Origin: an uncultured Eubacteriales bacterium
Lineage (GTDB): Bacteria; Bacillota; Clostridia; Christensenellales; Aristaeellaceae
Direction: 5' to 3'
DNA: 44,592 nt
NCBI GenBank assembly: GCA_902799045.1
Contig: CADBZH010000024.1
Span: 1 to 44,592, forward strand
Shown: piece after piece, positions 1 through 8,186 of the stretch
Layout: every line of letters starts with the position of its first letter
Position numbering within the stretch: position 1 is the stretch's first letter
The notes under the pieces: generated by a model
The model's input: the letters and a program-made list of their open reading frames with translations, nothing else
What the model was told of the DNA's origin: nothing
Databases searched by the model: none
Made by a program: the position numbers and the translations under genes

Positions 1-1
1 C

Positions 2-109
2 GCCGTGTACTTCAAGGCCGCCGGGGCGGACGAAGCGCAGATCCTGCTCGTCACCATCGCCAAGGCCGACGTGGAGTTCACGCCGCCCGTCGCCGCCGTC
101 GGCGAGTAA
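2..109 (+). CDS. C-terminal end of a gene cut by the window edge
   Basis: An open frame runs in from the left edge and ends at TAA 107-109, giving 35 residues (…VYFKAAGADEAQILLVTIAKAD… to a C-terminal AAVGE). Codon use is GC-rich like the rest of the host genes, and a strong terminator follows 18 bp later, so this is a genuine gene end. I do not recognise the family. A short alanine-rich tail after a beta-like VTIAKADVEF stretch is all that can be seen. Confidence 0.6.
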   Translation, partial: AVYFKAAGADEAQILLVTIAKADVEFTPPVAAVGE

Positions 110-126
110 GTCGAGGCCATATCGCC

Positions 127-165
127 ATCCCCGCCGTCAACGAACGGCGGGGATTCCTGTTTCTT
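127..165 (+). terminator. Rho-independent terminator
   Basis: Eleven-base-pair stem 127-137 / 144-154 with loop CAACGA, followed by TCCTGTTTCTTT. It lies 18 bp after the stop of the partial left-edge gene. Confidence 0.85.
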
Positions 166-241
166 TATGGTTATAGACAATTCTGGTGGAAAAAACCGCT
201 GTCCTGCGGATGAGGCAGGATATAATTATAGACGATGCCCG

Positions 242-421
242 TCAATCCTTCTTTTCTTCCTTCTTGTCCTTCTTGACAGGCTTCTTGCCCGTGTGCACAT
301 GCTCGTCGGAATTTTCGATGCACTCCCGCCAAATCCTATCCATGTACCCCGTGAAGGTTTCGGGTTTCGCGTTGGGCGCGTACTGCTCGATCAGCCTGTT
401 GATCTCGCCGACCTTGTCCAT
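242..421 (-). CDS. Small lysine-tailed ORF, probably the 3' end of an interrupted gene
   Basis: ATG at 421-419 opens a 59-residue frame (MDKVGEINRLIEQYAPNAKP…) ending in a very basic and acidic tail (KKPVKKDKKEEKKD) with its stop at 244-242. The protein looks real: charged, no low-complexity shadow bias, helix-forming start. No ribosome binding site precedes the ATG. Eight bases upstream the frame is closed by a TAG lying at the inner edge of the MITE-like copy A end (429-445), so the original gene may have extended further and been cut by that insertion. Function unknown. It sits in the AT-richer mobile island and reads in the same direction as the recombinase remnant. Confidence 0.5.
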   Translation of the reverse strand: MDKVGEINRLIEQYAPNAKPETFTGYMDRIWRECIENSDEHVHTGKKPVKKDKKEEKKD

Positions 422-428
422 GTAGTTC

Positions 429-593
429 TAGAGTGTGTTTCTAAATCCCAGGAGATGCAGTTTCGAGCGGATTTGACTGCATTTCAAGGCGATTTTCCGC
501 AGGTTTACTGGCGGTAAATCCAAGGAAAATCAACGCAGAAATGCAGCCAAAGACGCCGAAAATGCGCTTTAGGCATTTTAGAAACACACTCTA
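429..593. mobile_element. MITE-like element, copy A (165 bp)
   Basis: Perfect 17-bp terminal inverted repeats TAGAGTGTGTTTCTAAA (429-445) and TTTAGAAACACACTCTA (577-593). The outermost TA on each side fits a TA target duplication, as known for IS630/Tc1-mariner-type elements. The interior is itself an imperfect long hairpin: TGCATTTCAAGGCGATTTTCC around 479-500 can pair with a GGAAAAT…GAAATGCA arm around 524-546. It codes for nothing. Related copies are at 23633 (interior inverted) and 27396. Its right end supplies the TAG stop of the recombinase remnant. Confidence 0.85.
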
Positions 594-1007
594 TACGCCA
601 GAAGTCGACTTTGAATGGAATATTCTATTGCTTGCTCTAATTAGTGTGCTCTTGCTAATCCCTGTCAGCTCTCTGACCTGACCGTAGCTTTTTCCATCAG
701 CCAGCAGCCTCAACGCGAAAGCAAGCTGGGCATCTGTATACTTGCGCGGGCGGCCATCCTTGAAGCTGGGGTTTTGCCGCGCAAGTAGTTTGCCAGTCTG
801 TGTACGTTCCACAATCATCCCGCGTTCATACTCCGCAAAAGCGAGCATCACGGTCAGAATGAGGTTCCCTGTCAACGTATTCTCCACCAGCCCCATATTG
901 ATAATATGAACCTTCACGCCTCGCTCAAAGAGCTCCCTGACGGTTTTAACGCCTTCTATGGCAGTTCTGGCAAAGCGGTCCAACTTACAGACCACCAGCA
1001 ATCCCAA
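591..1007 (-). pseudogene. Serine recombinase (resolvase/invertase) lacking the catalytic N-terminus
   Basis: The readable frame (138 aa from a TTG at 1007) begins at the resolvase core: LLVVCKLDRFARTAIEGV, then FERGVKVHIINMGLVENTLTGNLI, the E-helix motif AFAEYERGMIVERTQTGK, and a C-terminal helix-turn-helix (GKSYGQVRELTGISKSTLIRA). This is the small Pin/Hin/Tn3-resolvase family, normally about 180-200 aa. The first 60 or so residues, including the nucleophilic serine, are missing. Upstream in the same frame are two stops (TGA TGA around 1018-1023). The TAG stop (593-591) is formed by the end of MITE copy A. Almost certainly inactive. AT-richer than the surrounding genome. Confidence 0.85.
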
Positions 1008-1126
1008 AGCATTTCTTCATCAAACATACTGAACAGTGTTTCTACATCTGTGCCCGCTTTGATAGCATCCTGAATGGCCTTCATGTTTTCTTCAGTTGCG
1101 AGAGGATATTCAAATTTGATTTTCAT
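956..1126 (-). pseudogene. Small ORF fused to the recombinase remnant, 3'-truncated
   Basis: ATG at 1126-1124 has a good ribosome binding site (AGGAAGG, 8 nt upstream) and a consensus promoter. The 56-aa frame starts MKIKFEYPLATEENMKAIQ and continues DAIKAGTDVETLFSMFDEEML, then runs out of frame into recombinase DNA and ends at TAG 958-956. The first 40 residues look like a real protein start of unknown family. The last 15 (WWSVSWTALPELP) are out-of-frame recombinase sequence. A deletion probably joined this gene's 5' part to the recombinase 3' part near 1005-1012. Confidence 0.55.
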
Positions 1127-1198
1127 AGTATATACCTTCCTGGGTTGTTTACGCGGTTATCCCACCGCTATTGTGTATTGTCTTAACCTTATATTAAC

Positions 1199-1227
1199 AT
1201 TATACTATAGTTTCTATTCATAGTCAA
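1199..1227 (-). promoter_or_regulatory. Sigma-A promoter for the 1126 ORF
   Basis: On the minus strand, -35 TTGACT (1227-1222), 17-bp spacer, -10 TATAAT (1204-1199). The leader to the ATG at 1126 is about 70 nt and contains a small GCGGT/ACCGC hairpin. Confidence 0.75.
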
Positions 1228-1284
1228 ATACTTGGTTTATTCGATTTTCTCTGGATTCGACTTCTTTTCCCCTGAAAACCCTTT

Positions 1285-1404
1285 CCTGGGGAATCGTCAT
1301 TTTGAAGCGGAGTGCGTAGCACGAAGCTTCAAAATGACGATTGGGCCCCCAGGCCGATGAAAATTGAAGCGAAGTGCGAAGCACGGAGCTTCAAATTTTC
1401 ATCG
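1285..1404. repeat. Two adjacent palindromes sharing a core, with different matched arms
   Basis: Palindrome 1: arms AATCGTCATTTTGAAGC (1292-1308) and GCTTCAAAATGACGATT (1326-1342), extended outside by CCTGGGG (1285-1291) and CCCCAGG (1347-1353). Palindrome 2: arms CCGATGAAAATTGAAGC (1354-1370) and GCTTCAAATTTTCATCGG (1387-1404). Both have the same centre: a GNA internal bulge on each side of GTGC-triloop-GCAC. Arms differ between the two but each is perfectly self-complementary. They follow the helicase-like gene on the minus strand and could act as its terminator. Confidence 0.8.
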
Positions 1405-1449
1405 GGGTATGGATTGAAGAAATTGGGCATCTACCAATTTGGGGTTATT

Positions 1450-2715
1450 CTATAAGAGCTCCCCCATTTTGGTATCCCGCAACCTAACCACATAATACCA
1501 TCGTCCGTTTCGCTTCTTGTCCTTCTTCCTCTCAACCGCATAACCGTTTCTCTCCAAATAATCCTTGACTGTGGGCCATTTGTAATGACTTCTGTTAGGG
1601 TCATCGGGCTTCCGAAGATCGAGGTGATCGCATAGAGCTTCCCGTTCTTCAGCATAGAGCCGTGTATTCAGGAATCGAGCAGGAAGATGCTGGCAGGAGA
1701 GGTTATTGGCGCCTTCAACGTCGTGGTAGTAGAAGAGGGAAAGGTCACCATGATAGCGGTCGCGCACCTGGGTCTGGATTTCTTTGTCTTTGTCATGGAC
1801 GATCATATAATCGATCTTGCGGTTCTTTGAATCAATTTTGATGCAGGTTTCGGAGGCCCTATTGATTACAAGAAGGTCAATGTTCGCGGGTATGGTTTCG
1901 TCCTTCAAAATGGTATCCCGCAAAGCAAACTGTTCGCGATCCATAGGATGGTCCCGCTGAGTATTAGGTTGAACGCTCCAGAAGCCATTCGCGCGCACAC
2001 CTATGCTGTTGGCGCAGGCAATATAGCGTTTCATGTCTTTAACGTTCGTGGTGTAGAGAATACCAGTTTCGCCCTTGTGCCGCTGAATGATGGTTTCAAC
2101 GCTTTCCCTATATGGCACGGCAGCGAAGGTTTCCACGCGGAAAAGGTCGCTTTTGTCAAAGGGAACGTCATAGCACAGAGCGTCAAAGTGCTCCCTGATC
2201 TTCTGCGGTGTCGCGCTCAAGGCGATGATCTTTGTCTTTTTCTCTTCCGCAATGATTTGCAACGCGACCTCCGCGGCTTCAAGGTTGGTGTTATCGCCGC
2301 TGAAGTTATGATAGTTTACAAGGTTCTGCATCTCGTCGCAGATGATGTAATCAAAATCCTGCCATCGGAAATGGCGGCCTTTTCGCACTTCGCTGCCAAA
2401 GCCTGCATAGGTCATGACAGGCATTTTCTTGTCCGCAGTATGTGCCCACTCACCCCAGATCTTGCCGCTGCAATAGTCGGCCATTGCGTAGTCATCGCGG
2501 CTGATTGTGATGATGTTTTGCTGGATGCGCATTTCGCCGTTACTGGTGTCGATGAGATAAAGAATGCGTTCTGGATTTCCTGCCCACTCTGGGATAGTGT
2601 TCAAGGCAAAGTAGGTTTTGCCGCTGCTGCAATTTGCTTCAATGATGTTGATGCGGCCAGGAAGAATGAAGTCTGGGTTGGTGATGAGATTTGATATCCT
2701 TTGCGATCCTTTCAT
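1450..2715 (-). CDS. SF2 helicase-like ATPase of mobile-element type
   Basis: 421 aa from ATG 2715-2713, preceded by GGAGG 10 nt upstream. The open frame extends 63 codons further up but without start signals. Superfamily 2 motifs are visible: Walker A ANCSSGKT (residues 27-34), Walker B DEMQ (127-130, in place of DEAD/DEAH), motif III LSATP (166-170), and an RxxD-type segment in the second half. The last 50 residues (YKWPTVKDYLERNGYAVERKK…) look like a small basic DNA- or RNA-binding module. It should hydrolyse ATP and move on or remodel nucleic acid; the target is unknown. The gene is AT-richer than its neighbours, sits beside a recombinase remnant and has no replication partner here, so it is probably a relic of an integrated element or plasmid. 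Confidence 0.75.
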   Translation of the reverse strand: MKGSQRISNLITNPDFILPGRINIIEANCSSGKTYFALNTIPEWAGNPERILYLIDTSNGEMRIQQNIITISRDDYAMADYCSGKIWGEWAHTADKKMPVMTYAGFGSEVRKGRHFRWQDFDYIICDEMQNLVNYHNFSGDNTNLEAAEVALQIIAEEKKTKIIALSATPQKIREHFDALCYDVPFDKSDLFRVETFAAVPYRESVETIIQRHKGETGILYTTNVKDMKRYIACANSIGVRANGFWSVQPNTQRDHPMDREQFALRDTILKDETIPANIDLLVINRASETCIKIDSKNRKIDYMIVHDKDKEIQTQVRDRYHGDLSLFYYHDVEGANNLSCQHLPARFLNTRLYAEEREALCDHLDLRKPDDPNRSHYKWPTVKDYLERNGYAVERKKDKKRNGRWYYVVRLRDTKMGELL

Positions 2716-3171
2716 AAAAAGGTATTCCTCCTGACAATCAATACTACCTGCTTTGCTACAACAGTGAAAAGCGTCGCAAAGAAAATCTTCGGATCGACCG
2801 CATGGAAAAGGTCGAATTGACTGGAGAAAAGCGAAGGGGCACCGGCGGACTCCACCCAAAAGCTGCGCGCAATTATACCCAGCAGACCTTTTCCATGTTT
2901 TCACGAGATAGTCAGAAGGAGCATATCACCTTGCGATTCATAAATCAACTGCGCGGCGTAGCCTACGACCGCTTCGGCGATGTCATAACCATGCCGGGCA
3001 CCGGCGCGCGGTGACGCGGGGCGTTTGCCGAACGGCGCGCGACAACCGGGCGCAGCGCCGCCCCCGCAAACGCACACCGTCGGCATGACCGTGCGTTCCA
3101 GGCGGGCGCTCAGTTTTTCCAAAACACGGATCAATTGCAAAAAACAGTAGACGCGGAGTGCGCTTGTGTGA
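2716..3171. other. Gene-free stretch between the helicase-like gene and the c-di-GMP gene
   Basis: No convincing gene was found in either direction. It holds the inverted repeat at 2801-2897, GC-rich inverted segments around 3017-3073 (GCGTTTGC / GCAAACGC), and the change from AT-richer island to GC-rich host sequence near 2990-3010, which may be the island boundary. A minus-strand frame (2901-3176, 91 aa) exists but has no start signal or recognisable domain. Confidence 0.5.
2801..2897. repeat. 13-bp perfect inverted repeat around a candidate promoter
   Basis: CATGGAAAAGGTC (2801-2813) and GACCTTTTCCATG (2885-2897) are perfect inverted copies 71 bp apart. Between them a minus-strand TATAAT (2877-2872) could serve the helicase-like gene at 2715, with a leader of about 155 nt. 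The -35 is poor. Confidence 0.55.
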
Positions 3172-3177
3172 TACAAT
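3148..3177 (+). promoter_or_regulatory. Sigma-A promoter for the EAL protein gene
   Basis: -35 TAGACG (3148-3153), 18-bp spacer, -10 TACAAT (3172-3177), 33 bp before the ATG at 3211. Confidence 0.5.
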
Positions 3178-3210
3178 GTATTAAGCGAAGGTAAAAGGGA
3201 AGGTGGATGT

Positions 3211-5625
3211 ATGCTCTATTCCAGCGCGGGCTTTCTGGCGCTCATCATCCATCTTATCATCAACCACGACGTGTTGCGGAGGACGCCGGAGCGGGAGATC
3301 ATCCCTGCCCACCGTCCGTATCGCTTCTTTTTGCTCTCCGTGCTGGGGTACTATGTCACCGACATCCTGTGGGGCATCTTCTACGAGCGCGGCCTGGTCG
3401 CGCTGACCTTCGCGGACACGGCGCTCTACTTTGCGGGCATGGCCTGTTCGATCCTGTTCTGGACGCGCTATGTGGTGGACTATCTGCGGGAGAAGCGGCT
3501 GTTCGGACACCTGCTGCTCATCGTCGGCTGGCTGTTCTTCGCGTTTGAAATGCTGATGATCCTGGCGAATTTCTTCGTGCCGGTGTTGTTTTCCATGGAG
3601 GGCGGCGTGTATCAGGCGCTGGGCGCGCGCTACATCACGCTGGGCATCCAGGTGGTCATGTTCCTGATGACGGCGATCTACGCGCTGGTCATCGCGGCGC
3701 GCAGTGAGGGCACCATGAAGCTGCGCCACCGCACCATCGGCATCTCCAGCCTGGCGATGGCCGGCTTCATACTGGCCCAGGCCTATTTCCCGCTGCTGCC
3801 GCTGTATGCCATCGGCTGCATGCTGAGCACCTGCGTGCTGCACAGCTTCGTGCTGGAAAACGAGAAGGAGGAGTATCGCGACCGGCTGGAGGCGCGGCTG
3901 GAGGAAAACATCCTCAAGGGCAACTATTACGACCTGCTGACCGGCCTGCCGGGCATGAGCTACTTCTTCGACGCGGCCCGGAAGCGCCGCGCAGAGATCG
4001 AAGGGAGCGGGGAAAGGGCCGCCTTCCTGTTCATCAACCTCGGCGGCATGAAGTTCTACAACCGAAACCACGGCTTCTCGGAGGGCGACCGGCTGCTCCG
4101 GACGCTGGCGCAGCAGCTGGGCGAGGCCTTCGGCAGCGAGCATTGCAGCCGCCTGGGCCAGGATCACTTCGCCGCGGTCACCGGGGCCGAGGGCCTGCCG
4201 GACGCGCTGAACGGGCTGTTCGCGGCGTGGAGGGCCGTCAACGCGGGGGATTGTCCGCCGATCCTGGCGGGCGTCTATCTGGGCGGAGACGAGGAGACGG
4301 ACGTCATCGCGGCCTTCGACCTGGCGAAGATCGCCTGCGATTCGCTGGGCAACGCCTACGCCTCCTCCTTCCGCTACTTCGACGCCACCATGTTCCGGAA
4401 CGCCGAACACCAGCAGTTCATCATCGGCAGGCTGGAGAAGGCCATCGAGCAGAAGTGGATCCAGGTCTACTACCAGCCCATCGTCCGTGCCGCCAACGGC
4501 CGGGTGTGCGACGAGGAGGCCCTGGCCCGGTGGATCGATCCGGAGCGCGGCTTCCTGTCCCCGGCGGAGTTCATCCCGATGCTGGAGGACGCGAAGCTGA
4601 TCTACAAGCTGGACCTGTACGTGGTGGAGCAGGTGCTCGAAAAGATGAAGCGCCAGCAGGCGGCGGGGCTCTGGCTGGTGCCCCAGTCGGTGAACCTGTC
4701 CCGGTCGGACTTTGACGCCTGCGACATGGTGGAGGAGATCCGCCGCCGCGTGGACGCCGCCGGCATGCCCCACAGCATGGTCACCATCGAGATCACCGAG
4801 AGCATCATCGGCAGCGATTTTGACTTCATCAAGGGCCAGATCGAGCGCTTCCGGGCCTTGGGCTTCCCGGTCTGGATGGACGACTTCGGCAGCGGCTATT
4901 CGTCGCTGGACGTGCTGCAGAGCCTGCAGGTGGACCTGATCAAATTCGACATGCGCTTCATGCAGCAGTTCAACCACGACGAGAAGAGCCGCATCATCCT
5001 CACGGAGCTGATGAAGATGGCCGTGGGCCTGGGGCTGGACACCGTCGTCGAGGGCGTGGAGCGCGAGGACCAGGCGGAATTCCTGAGGGAGATCGGCTGC
5101 TCGAAGCTGCAGGGCTATTACTACACCAAGCCCCTGCCGGTGGAGGAGGTCTTTGCCCGCTACGCCGAGGGGCGGCAGATCGGCTTTGAAAACCCGGAGG
5201 AGACCGATTACTTCGACGCCATCGGGCGCATCAACCTCTACGACCTTTCGGCGCTCACCAAGGAGGACGAGGACCGCCTGGGGCGCTACTTCGACACCGT
5301 GCCGATGGCGATCATCGAGGAGCGGAGGAATACCACCCGCTTCACCCGCAGCAACCACGCCTATCGCGAATTCATCCGCCGCGCCTTCAACCTGGAGCTG
5401 TCGGAGCTGGGCACCAGCTTCGGCACGACGCCGGCGGGCCCGGGCCTGCCCTTCGTGGAGATGCTGCACCGGTGCGGGCAGGAGGGCGGCCGCGCCATGT
5501 TCGACGAGGTCCTGCCAGACGGGCGGACGATCCATTCCTTCGTGCGCAGGATCGCGGTGAACCCCGCCACCGACACGACAGCCTTCGCCGTGGCCGTGCT
5601 GGCCGTCTCCGGGGGAGAGGGCTGA
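3211..5625 (+). CDS. Membrane c-di-GMP phosphodiesterase: degenerate GGDEF plus intact EAL
   Basis: 804 aa; RBS GGGAAGGTGG just before the ATG. Residues 1-215 hold about seven hydrophobic segments, forming a membrane sensor of MHYT/7TM type. Residues 240-400 are a GGDEF fold whose signature is degraded (GQDHF at 316-320), so cyclase activity is not expected. Residues 405-650 are an EAL domain with the active-site set present: YQPIV (421-425), EALARW (436-441), NLSRSDF, EITES (527-531), DDFGSGYSS (557-565), VEGVE, QGYYYTKPLP. Hydrolysis of c-di-GMP to pGpG is therefore likely. About 130 residues follow (from 680) and resemble a PAS-like sensor of unclear ligand. It stands alone between its own promoter and terminator. 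The intact diguanylate cyclase at 32555 would be the opposing enzyme. Confidence 0.9.
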   Translation: MLYSSAGFLALIIHLIINHDVLRRTPEREIIPAHRPYRFFLLSVLGYYVTDILWGIFYERGLVALTFADTALYFAGMACSILFWTRYVVDYLREKRLFGHLLLIVGWLFFAFEMLMILANFFVPVLFSMEGGVYQALGARYITLGIQVVMFLMTAIYALVIAARSEGTMKLRHRTIGISSLAMAGFILAQAYFPLLPLYAIGCMLSTCVLHSFVLENEKEEYRDRLEARLEENILKGNYYDLLTGLPGMSYFFDAARKRRAEIEGSGERAAFLFINLGGMKFYNRNHGFSEGDRLLRTLAQQLGEAFGSEHCSRLGQDHFAAVTGAEGLPDALNGLFAAWRAVNAGDCPPILAGVYLGGDEETDVIAAFDLAKIACDSLGNAYASSFRYFDATMFRNAEHQQFIIGRLEKAIEQKWIQVYYQPIVRAANGRVCDEEALARWIDPERGFLSPAEFIPMLEDAKLIYKLDLYVVEQVLEKMKRQQAAGLWLVPQSVNLSRSDFDACDMVEEIRRRVDAAGMPHSMVTIEITESIIGSDFDFIKGQIERFRALGFPVWMDDFGSGYSSLDVLQSLQVDLIKFDMRFMQQFNHDEKSRIILTELMKMAVGLGLDTVVEGVEREDQAEFLREIGCSKLQGYYYTKPLPVEEVFARYAEGRQIGFENPEETDYFDAIGRINLYDLSALTKEDEDRLGRYFDTVPMAIIEERRNTTRFTRSNHAYREFIRRAFNLELSELGTSFGTTPAGPGLPFVEMLHRCGQEGGRAMFDEVLPDGRTIHSFVRRIAVNPATDTTAFAVAVLAVSGGEG

Positions 5626-5640
5626 CGGCTTTCCGCCAAC

Positions 5641-5677
5641 GAAATGCCGCGCGTCCTTGCGCGGCATTTCGTTTTAT
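5641..5677 (+). terminator. Rho-independent terminator after the EAL gene
   Basis: Perfect 12-bp stem 5641-5652 / 5659-5670, loop GTCCTT, then GTTTTAT. It starts 16 bp after the stop. Confidence 0.9.
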
Positions 5678-5685
5678 GCTATAAT
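5657..5685 (+). promoter_or_regulatory. Promoter for ybaB-recR
   Basis: -10 TATAAT (5680-5685) with TTGCGC (5657-5662) 17 bp upstream. The -35 lies in the preceding terminator stem. The leader to the ATG at 5810 is about 120 nt; it includes a GGAAACACACCC stretch (5743-5754) resembling a decayed MITE end, and no RNA family I recognise. Confidence 0.6.
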
Positions 5686-5809
5686 CATCCTGTGAAAATC
5701 TGCGGGCCGGGGCATGCCTCCAAACGGGTTTTCCCGGCATTTGGAAACACACCCAGGACCCGACAAACGTTGATGGCGCCGCTTCAGGCGCGGAAAGGAC
5801 GGTAGACAC

Positions 5810-6154
<345 letters not shown>

Positions 6155-6194
6155 CAGGGGTCGATCATGCGGAAAGGCAAAGCAGGGGTGAATT

Positions 6195-6791
6195 ATGGCT
6201 GAGATCGAGGCGATCGCCAGGCTGGTGAACCAGCTGTCAAAGCTGCCGGGTGTGGGCCGCAAGACGGCGCAGCGCCTGGCCTATCACATCATCGGCCTGC
6301 CGGAGGAGCAGGTGCGGGAGCTGGCGGTCGCCATCTTCAACGGCAAGAAGCAGATCCACTTCTGCCCGATCTGCGGCAATTACACCGACACCGATCCCTG
6401 CGCCATCTGCGCCGATTCCAACCGTCGGCGGGACATCGTCTGCGTGGTGCGCGATCCCCGGGACGTGAACGCCATGGAGCGCATGCGGGAGTACAACGGC
6501 CTGTATCACGTGCTGCACGGGGTCATCTCCCCGATGGACGGCGTGGGCCCGGACGACATCCGCATCCGCGAGCTGATGAGCCGCCTTTCGGACGGGGAGA
6601 TCCAGGAGGTCGTGCTCGCCACGAACCCGGACGTGGAGGGGGAGGCCACCGCGGCCTACATCTCCCGGCTGATCAAGCCCATGGGCGTGAAGGTGACCCG
6701 CATCGCGCACGGCGTGCCCATCGGCGGCGAGCTGGAATACACCGACGAGGTGACGCTGCTGCGGGCGTTCGAGGGCAGACGGGAGCTGTGA
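6195..6791 (+). CDS. recR: Recombination mediator RecR
   Basis: 198 aa, family length. Helix-hairpin-helix [17 protein letters not shown] (16-32), four-cysteine zinc finger (C57, C60, C69, C72), then a Toprim domain from about residue 80 ([13 protein letters not shown]… [15 protein letters not shown]), and the C-terminal motif THGIA-like [14 protein letters not shown]. RecR acts with RecO (and RecF) to load RecA on gapped DNA. RBS GGGGTGA upstream of ATG 6195. Second gene of the ybaB-recR unit. Confidence 0.97.
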   Translation: MAEIEAIARLVNQLSKLPGVGRKTAQRLAYHIIGLPEEQVRELAVAIFNGKKQIHFCPICGNYTDTDPCAICADSNRRRDIVCVVRDPRDVNAMERMREYNGLYHVLHGVISPMDGVGPDDIRIRELMSRLSDGEIQEVVLATNPDVEGEATAAYISRLIKPMGVKVTRIAHGVPIGGELEYTDEVTLLRAFEGRREL

Positions 6792-6900
6792 TTCAGGGAG
6801 TAGGGATGAGGGAGTAGGGAGTAGGAAATGCCTGATAGCGTGGCAGCCACTATTCCTACTCCCTAACTGCCTGCTCCCTACTCCCTCCGATTTCTGCTCA
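6792..6900. repeat. Heptad-repeat inverted element, copy 1
   Basis: Left arm: repeats of GGGAGTA (AGGGAGTAGGGATGAGGGAG…). Right arm: the complementary CCTACTCCCT…CCCTACTCCCTCC. The centre carries GGCAGCCACTATTCC, which occurs in the opposite orientation inside the element at 8757-8852. Lies between recR and galE and could also fold as an RNA hairpin after recR. Confidence 0.75.
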
Positions 6901-6945
6901 TCATATCATGCGGAGCAATAATCAACAATCAAGGAGGAACGCAAC

Positions 6946-7947
6946 ATGAAGGTTCTTGTCACCGGCGGGGCCGGGTATATCGGCAGCCACACCTGTGTGG
7001 AGCTGCTGAACGCGGGGTACGAAGTGGTCATCGTGGACAACTTCGCCAATTCCAAGCCGGAAGCGCTGGACGCCATCCGGACCATCACCGGCAGGGACTT
7101 TGCCTTCTACCAGGTGGATATCCGGGATCGCGAGGCGCTGGACGTGCCCTTCACTGAGCATCGGATCGACGCCGTGATCCACTTCGCGGGCCTCAAGGCC
7201 GTGGGCGAATCGGTGCAAAAGCCGCTGGAGTATTACGACAACAACCTGTACGGCTTCATCGTGCTGGCCGAGGTGATGCGCGCGCACGGCGTGAAGCAGT
7301 TCGTGTTCTCGTCGTCCGCCACGGTGTACGGCATGAACAACCCCGTGCCCTTCAACGAGACGATGCCTACCTCCGCCACGAATCCCTATGGCACCACCAA
7401 GGTGATGATCGAGCAGATGCTGCGCGACCTGGCCGTGGCGGACGGGGAGTGGAAGATCTGCCTGCTCAGGTACTTCAACCCCATCGGGGCGCACGAGAGC
7501 GGCCTCATCGGCGAGGACCCGAACGGCATCCCCAACAACCTGCTGCCCTACGTGGCCCAGGTGGCCGCCGGGCGGCTTCCGCAGCTGACCGTGTTCGGCG
7601 ACGATTACGACACCCCGGACGGCACCGGCGTGCGCGACTACATCCACGTGGTGGACCTGGCGCTGGGCCACCTGGCGGCGCTGGAATATGTGAAGGATCA
7701 TCCCGGCGCGGAGGCCGTCAACCTGGGCACCGGCAAGGGCACCAGCGTGCTTGAGATCGTGCATGCCTTTGAAAAGGCCTGCGGCCACGCGATTCCCTAT
7801 CGCGTTGCCGAGCGCCGCCCGGGCGACATCGCCGAGTGCTACGCCGAAACAGACAAGGCCGCCGAGCTCCTGCACTGGCACGCCACGAAGAATATCGACG
7901 ACATGTGCCGCGACGGCTGGCGCTTCGCGAAGAACCGGTATCGCTGA
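6946..7947 (+). CDS. galE: UDP-glucose 4-epimerase
   Basis: 333 aa; strong RBS AAGGAGG. The NAD-binding glycine motif [10 protein letters not shown] is at residues 7-16. Catalytic SDR residues are S124 (FSSSATVYG) and the YxxxK pair Y148/K152 (NPYGTTK). Other epimerase signatures: [19 protein letters not shown] and the C-terminal [11 protein letters not shown]. It interconverts UDP-glucose and UDP-galactose for galactose use and envelope glycan supply. No Leloir partners are adjacent; it is flanked by intergenic repeats on both sides. Confidence 0.97.
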   Translation: MKVLVTGGAGYIGSHTCVELLNAGYEVVIVDNFANSKPEALDAIRTITGRDFAFYQVDIRDREALDVPFTEHRIDAVIHFAGLKAVGESVQKPLEYYDNNLYGFIVLAEVMRAHGVKQFVFSSSATVYGMNNPVPFNETMPTSATNPYGTTKVMIEQMLRDLAVADGEWKICLLRYFNPIGAHESGLIGEDPNGIPNNLLPYVAQVAAGRLPQLTVFGDDYDTPDGTGVRDYIHVVDLALGHLAALEYVKDHPGAEAVNLGTGKGTSVLEIVHAFEKACGHAIPYRVAERRPGDIAECYAETDKAAELLHWHATKNIDDMCRDGWRFAKNRYR

Positions 7948-8025
7948 GCGCTCGGAGGATCGCTCTGGGATGAAACCAGGCAGCCCACGAGTTGTCCCTT
8001 TCGAAATGCCGGCGGCTGACGAAAC

Positions 8026-8101
8026 GTACAGATCCTTCGCCTCGCTCAGGATGACAGGGCTTCGATTCGCTGTCATCCCGAGCGAAGCGAAGGATCTGTA
8101 C
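8026..8101. repeat. GATCCTTCGC-type palindromic repeat, copy 1
   Basis: Inverted arms GTACAGATCCTTCGC… (8026-8056) and …GCGAAGGATCTGTAC (8071-8101), around 15 bp of unique centre, with one mismatch per arm in the AGGATGACA region. Related copies are at 18777 and 40606. Confidence 0.8.
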
Positions 8102-8186
8102 GCAGCGGCAACAAGCTCAGCTATACCGAAAACAGGTTTATCATCTGTCAATCAGCTTTTTCTAATCCTTCTCTAATCCAAATTCC

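Noticed and set aside
3181-5667. 828-aa minus-strand frame
   Set aside because: Antisense shadow of the EAL gene; high-GC codons keep other frames open. Composition is His/Gln/Leu/Arg-biased with no domain.
5686-5809. The leader before ybaB as a small SRP RNA (often near dnaX-ybaB-recR)
   Set aside because: The conserved SRP tip (AGGTCCGGAAGGAAGCAG-type) is missing; only GC-rich stems are seen.
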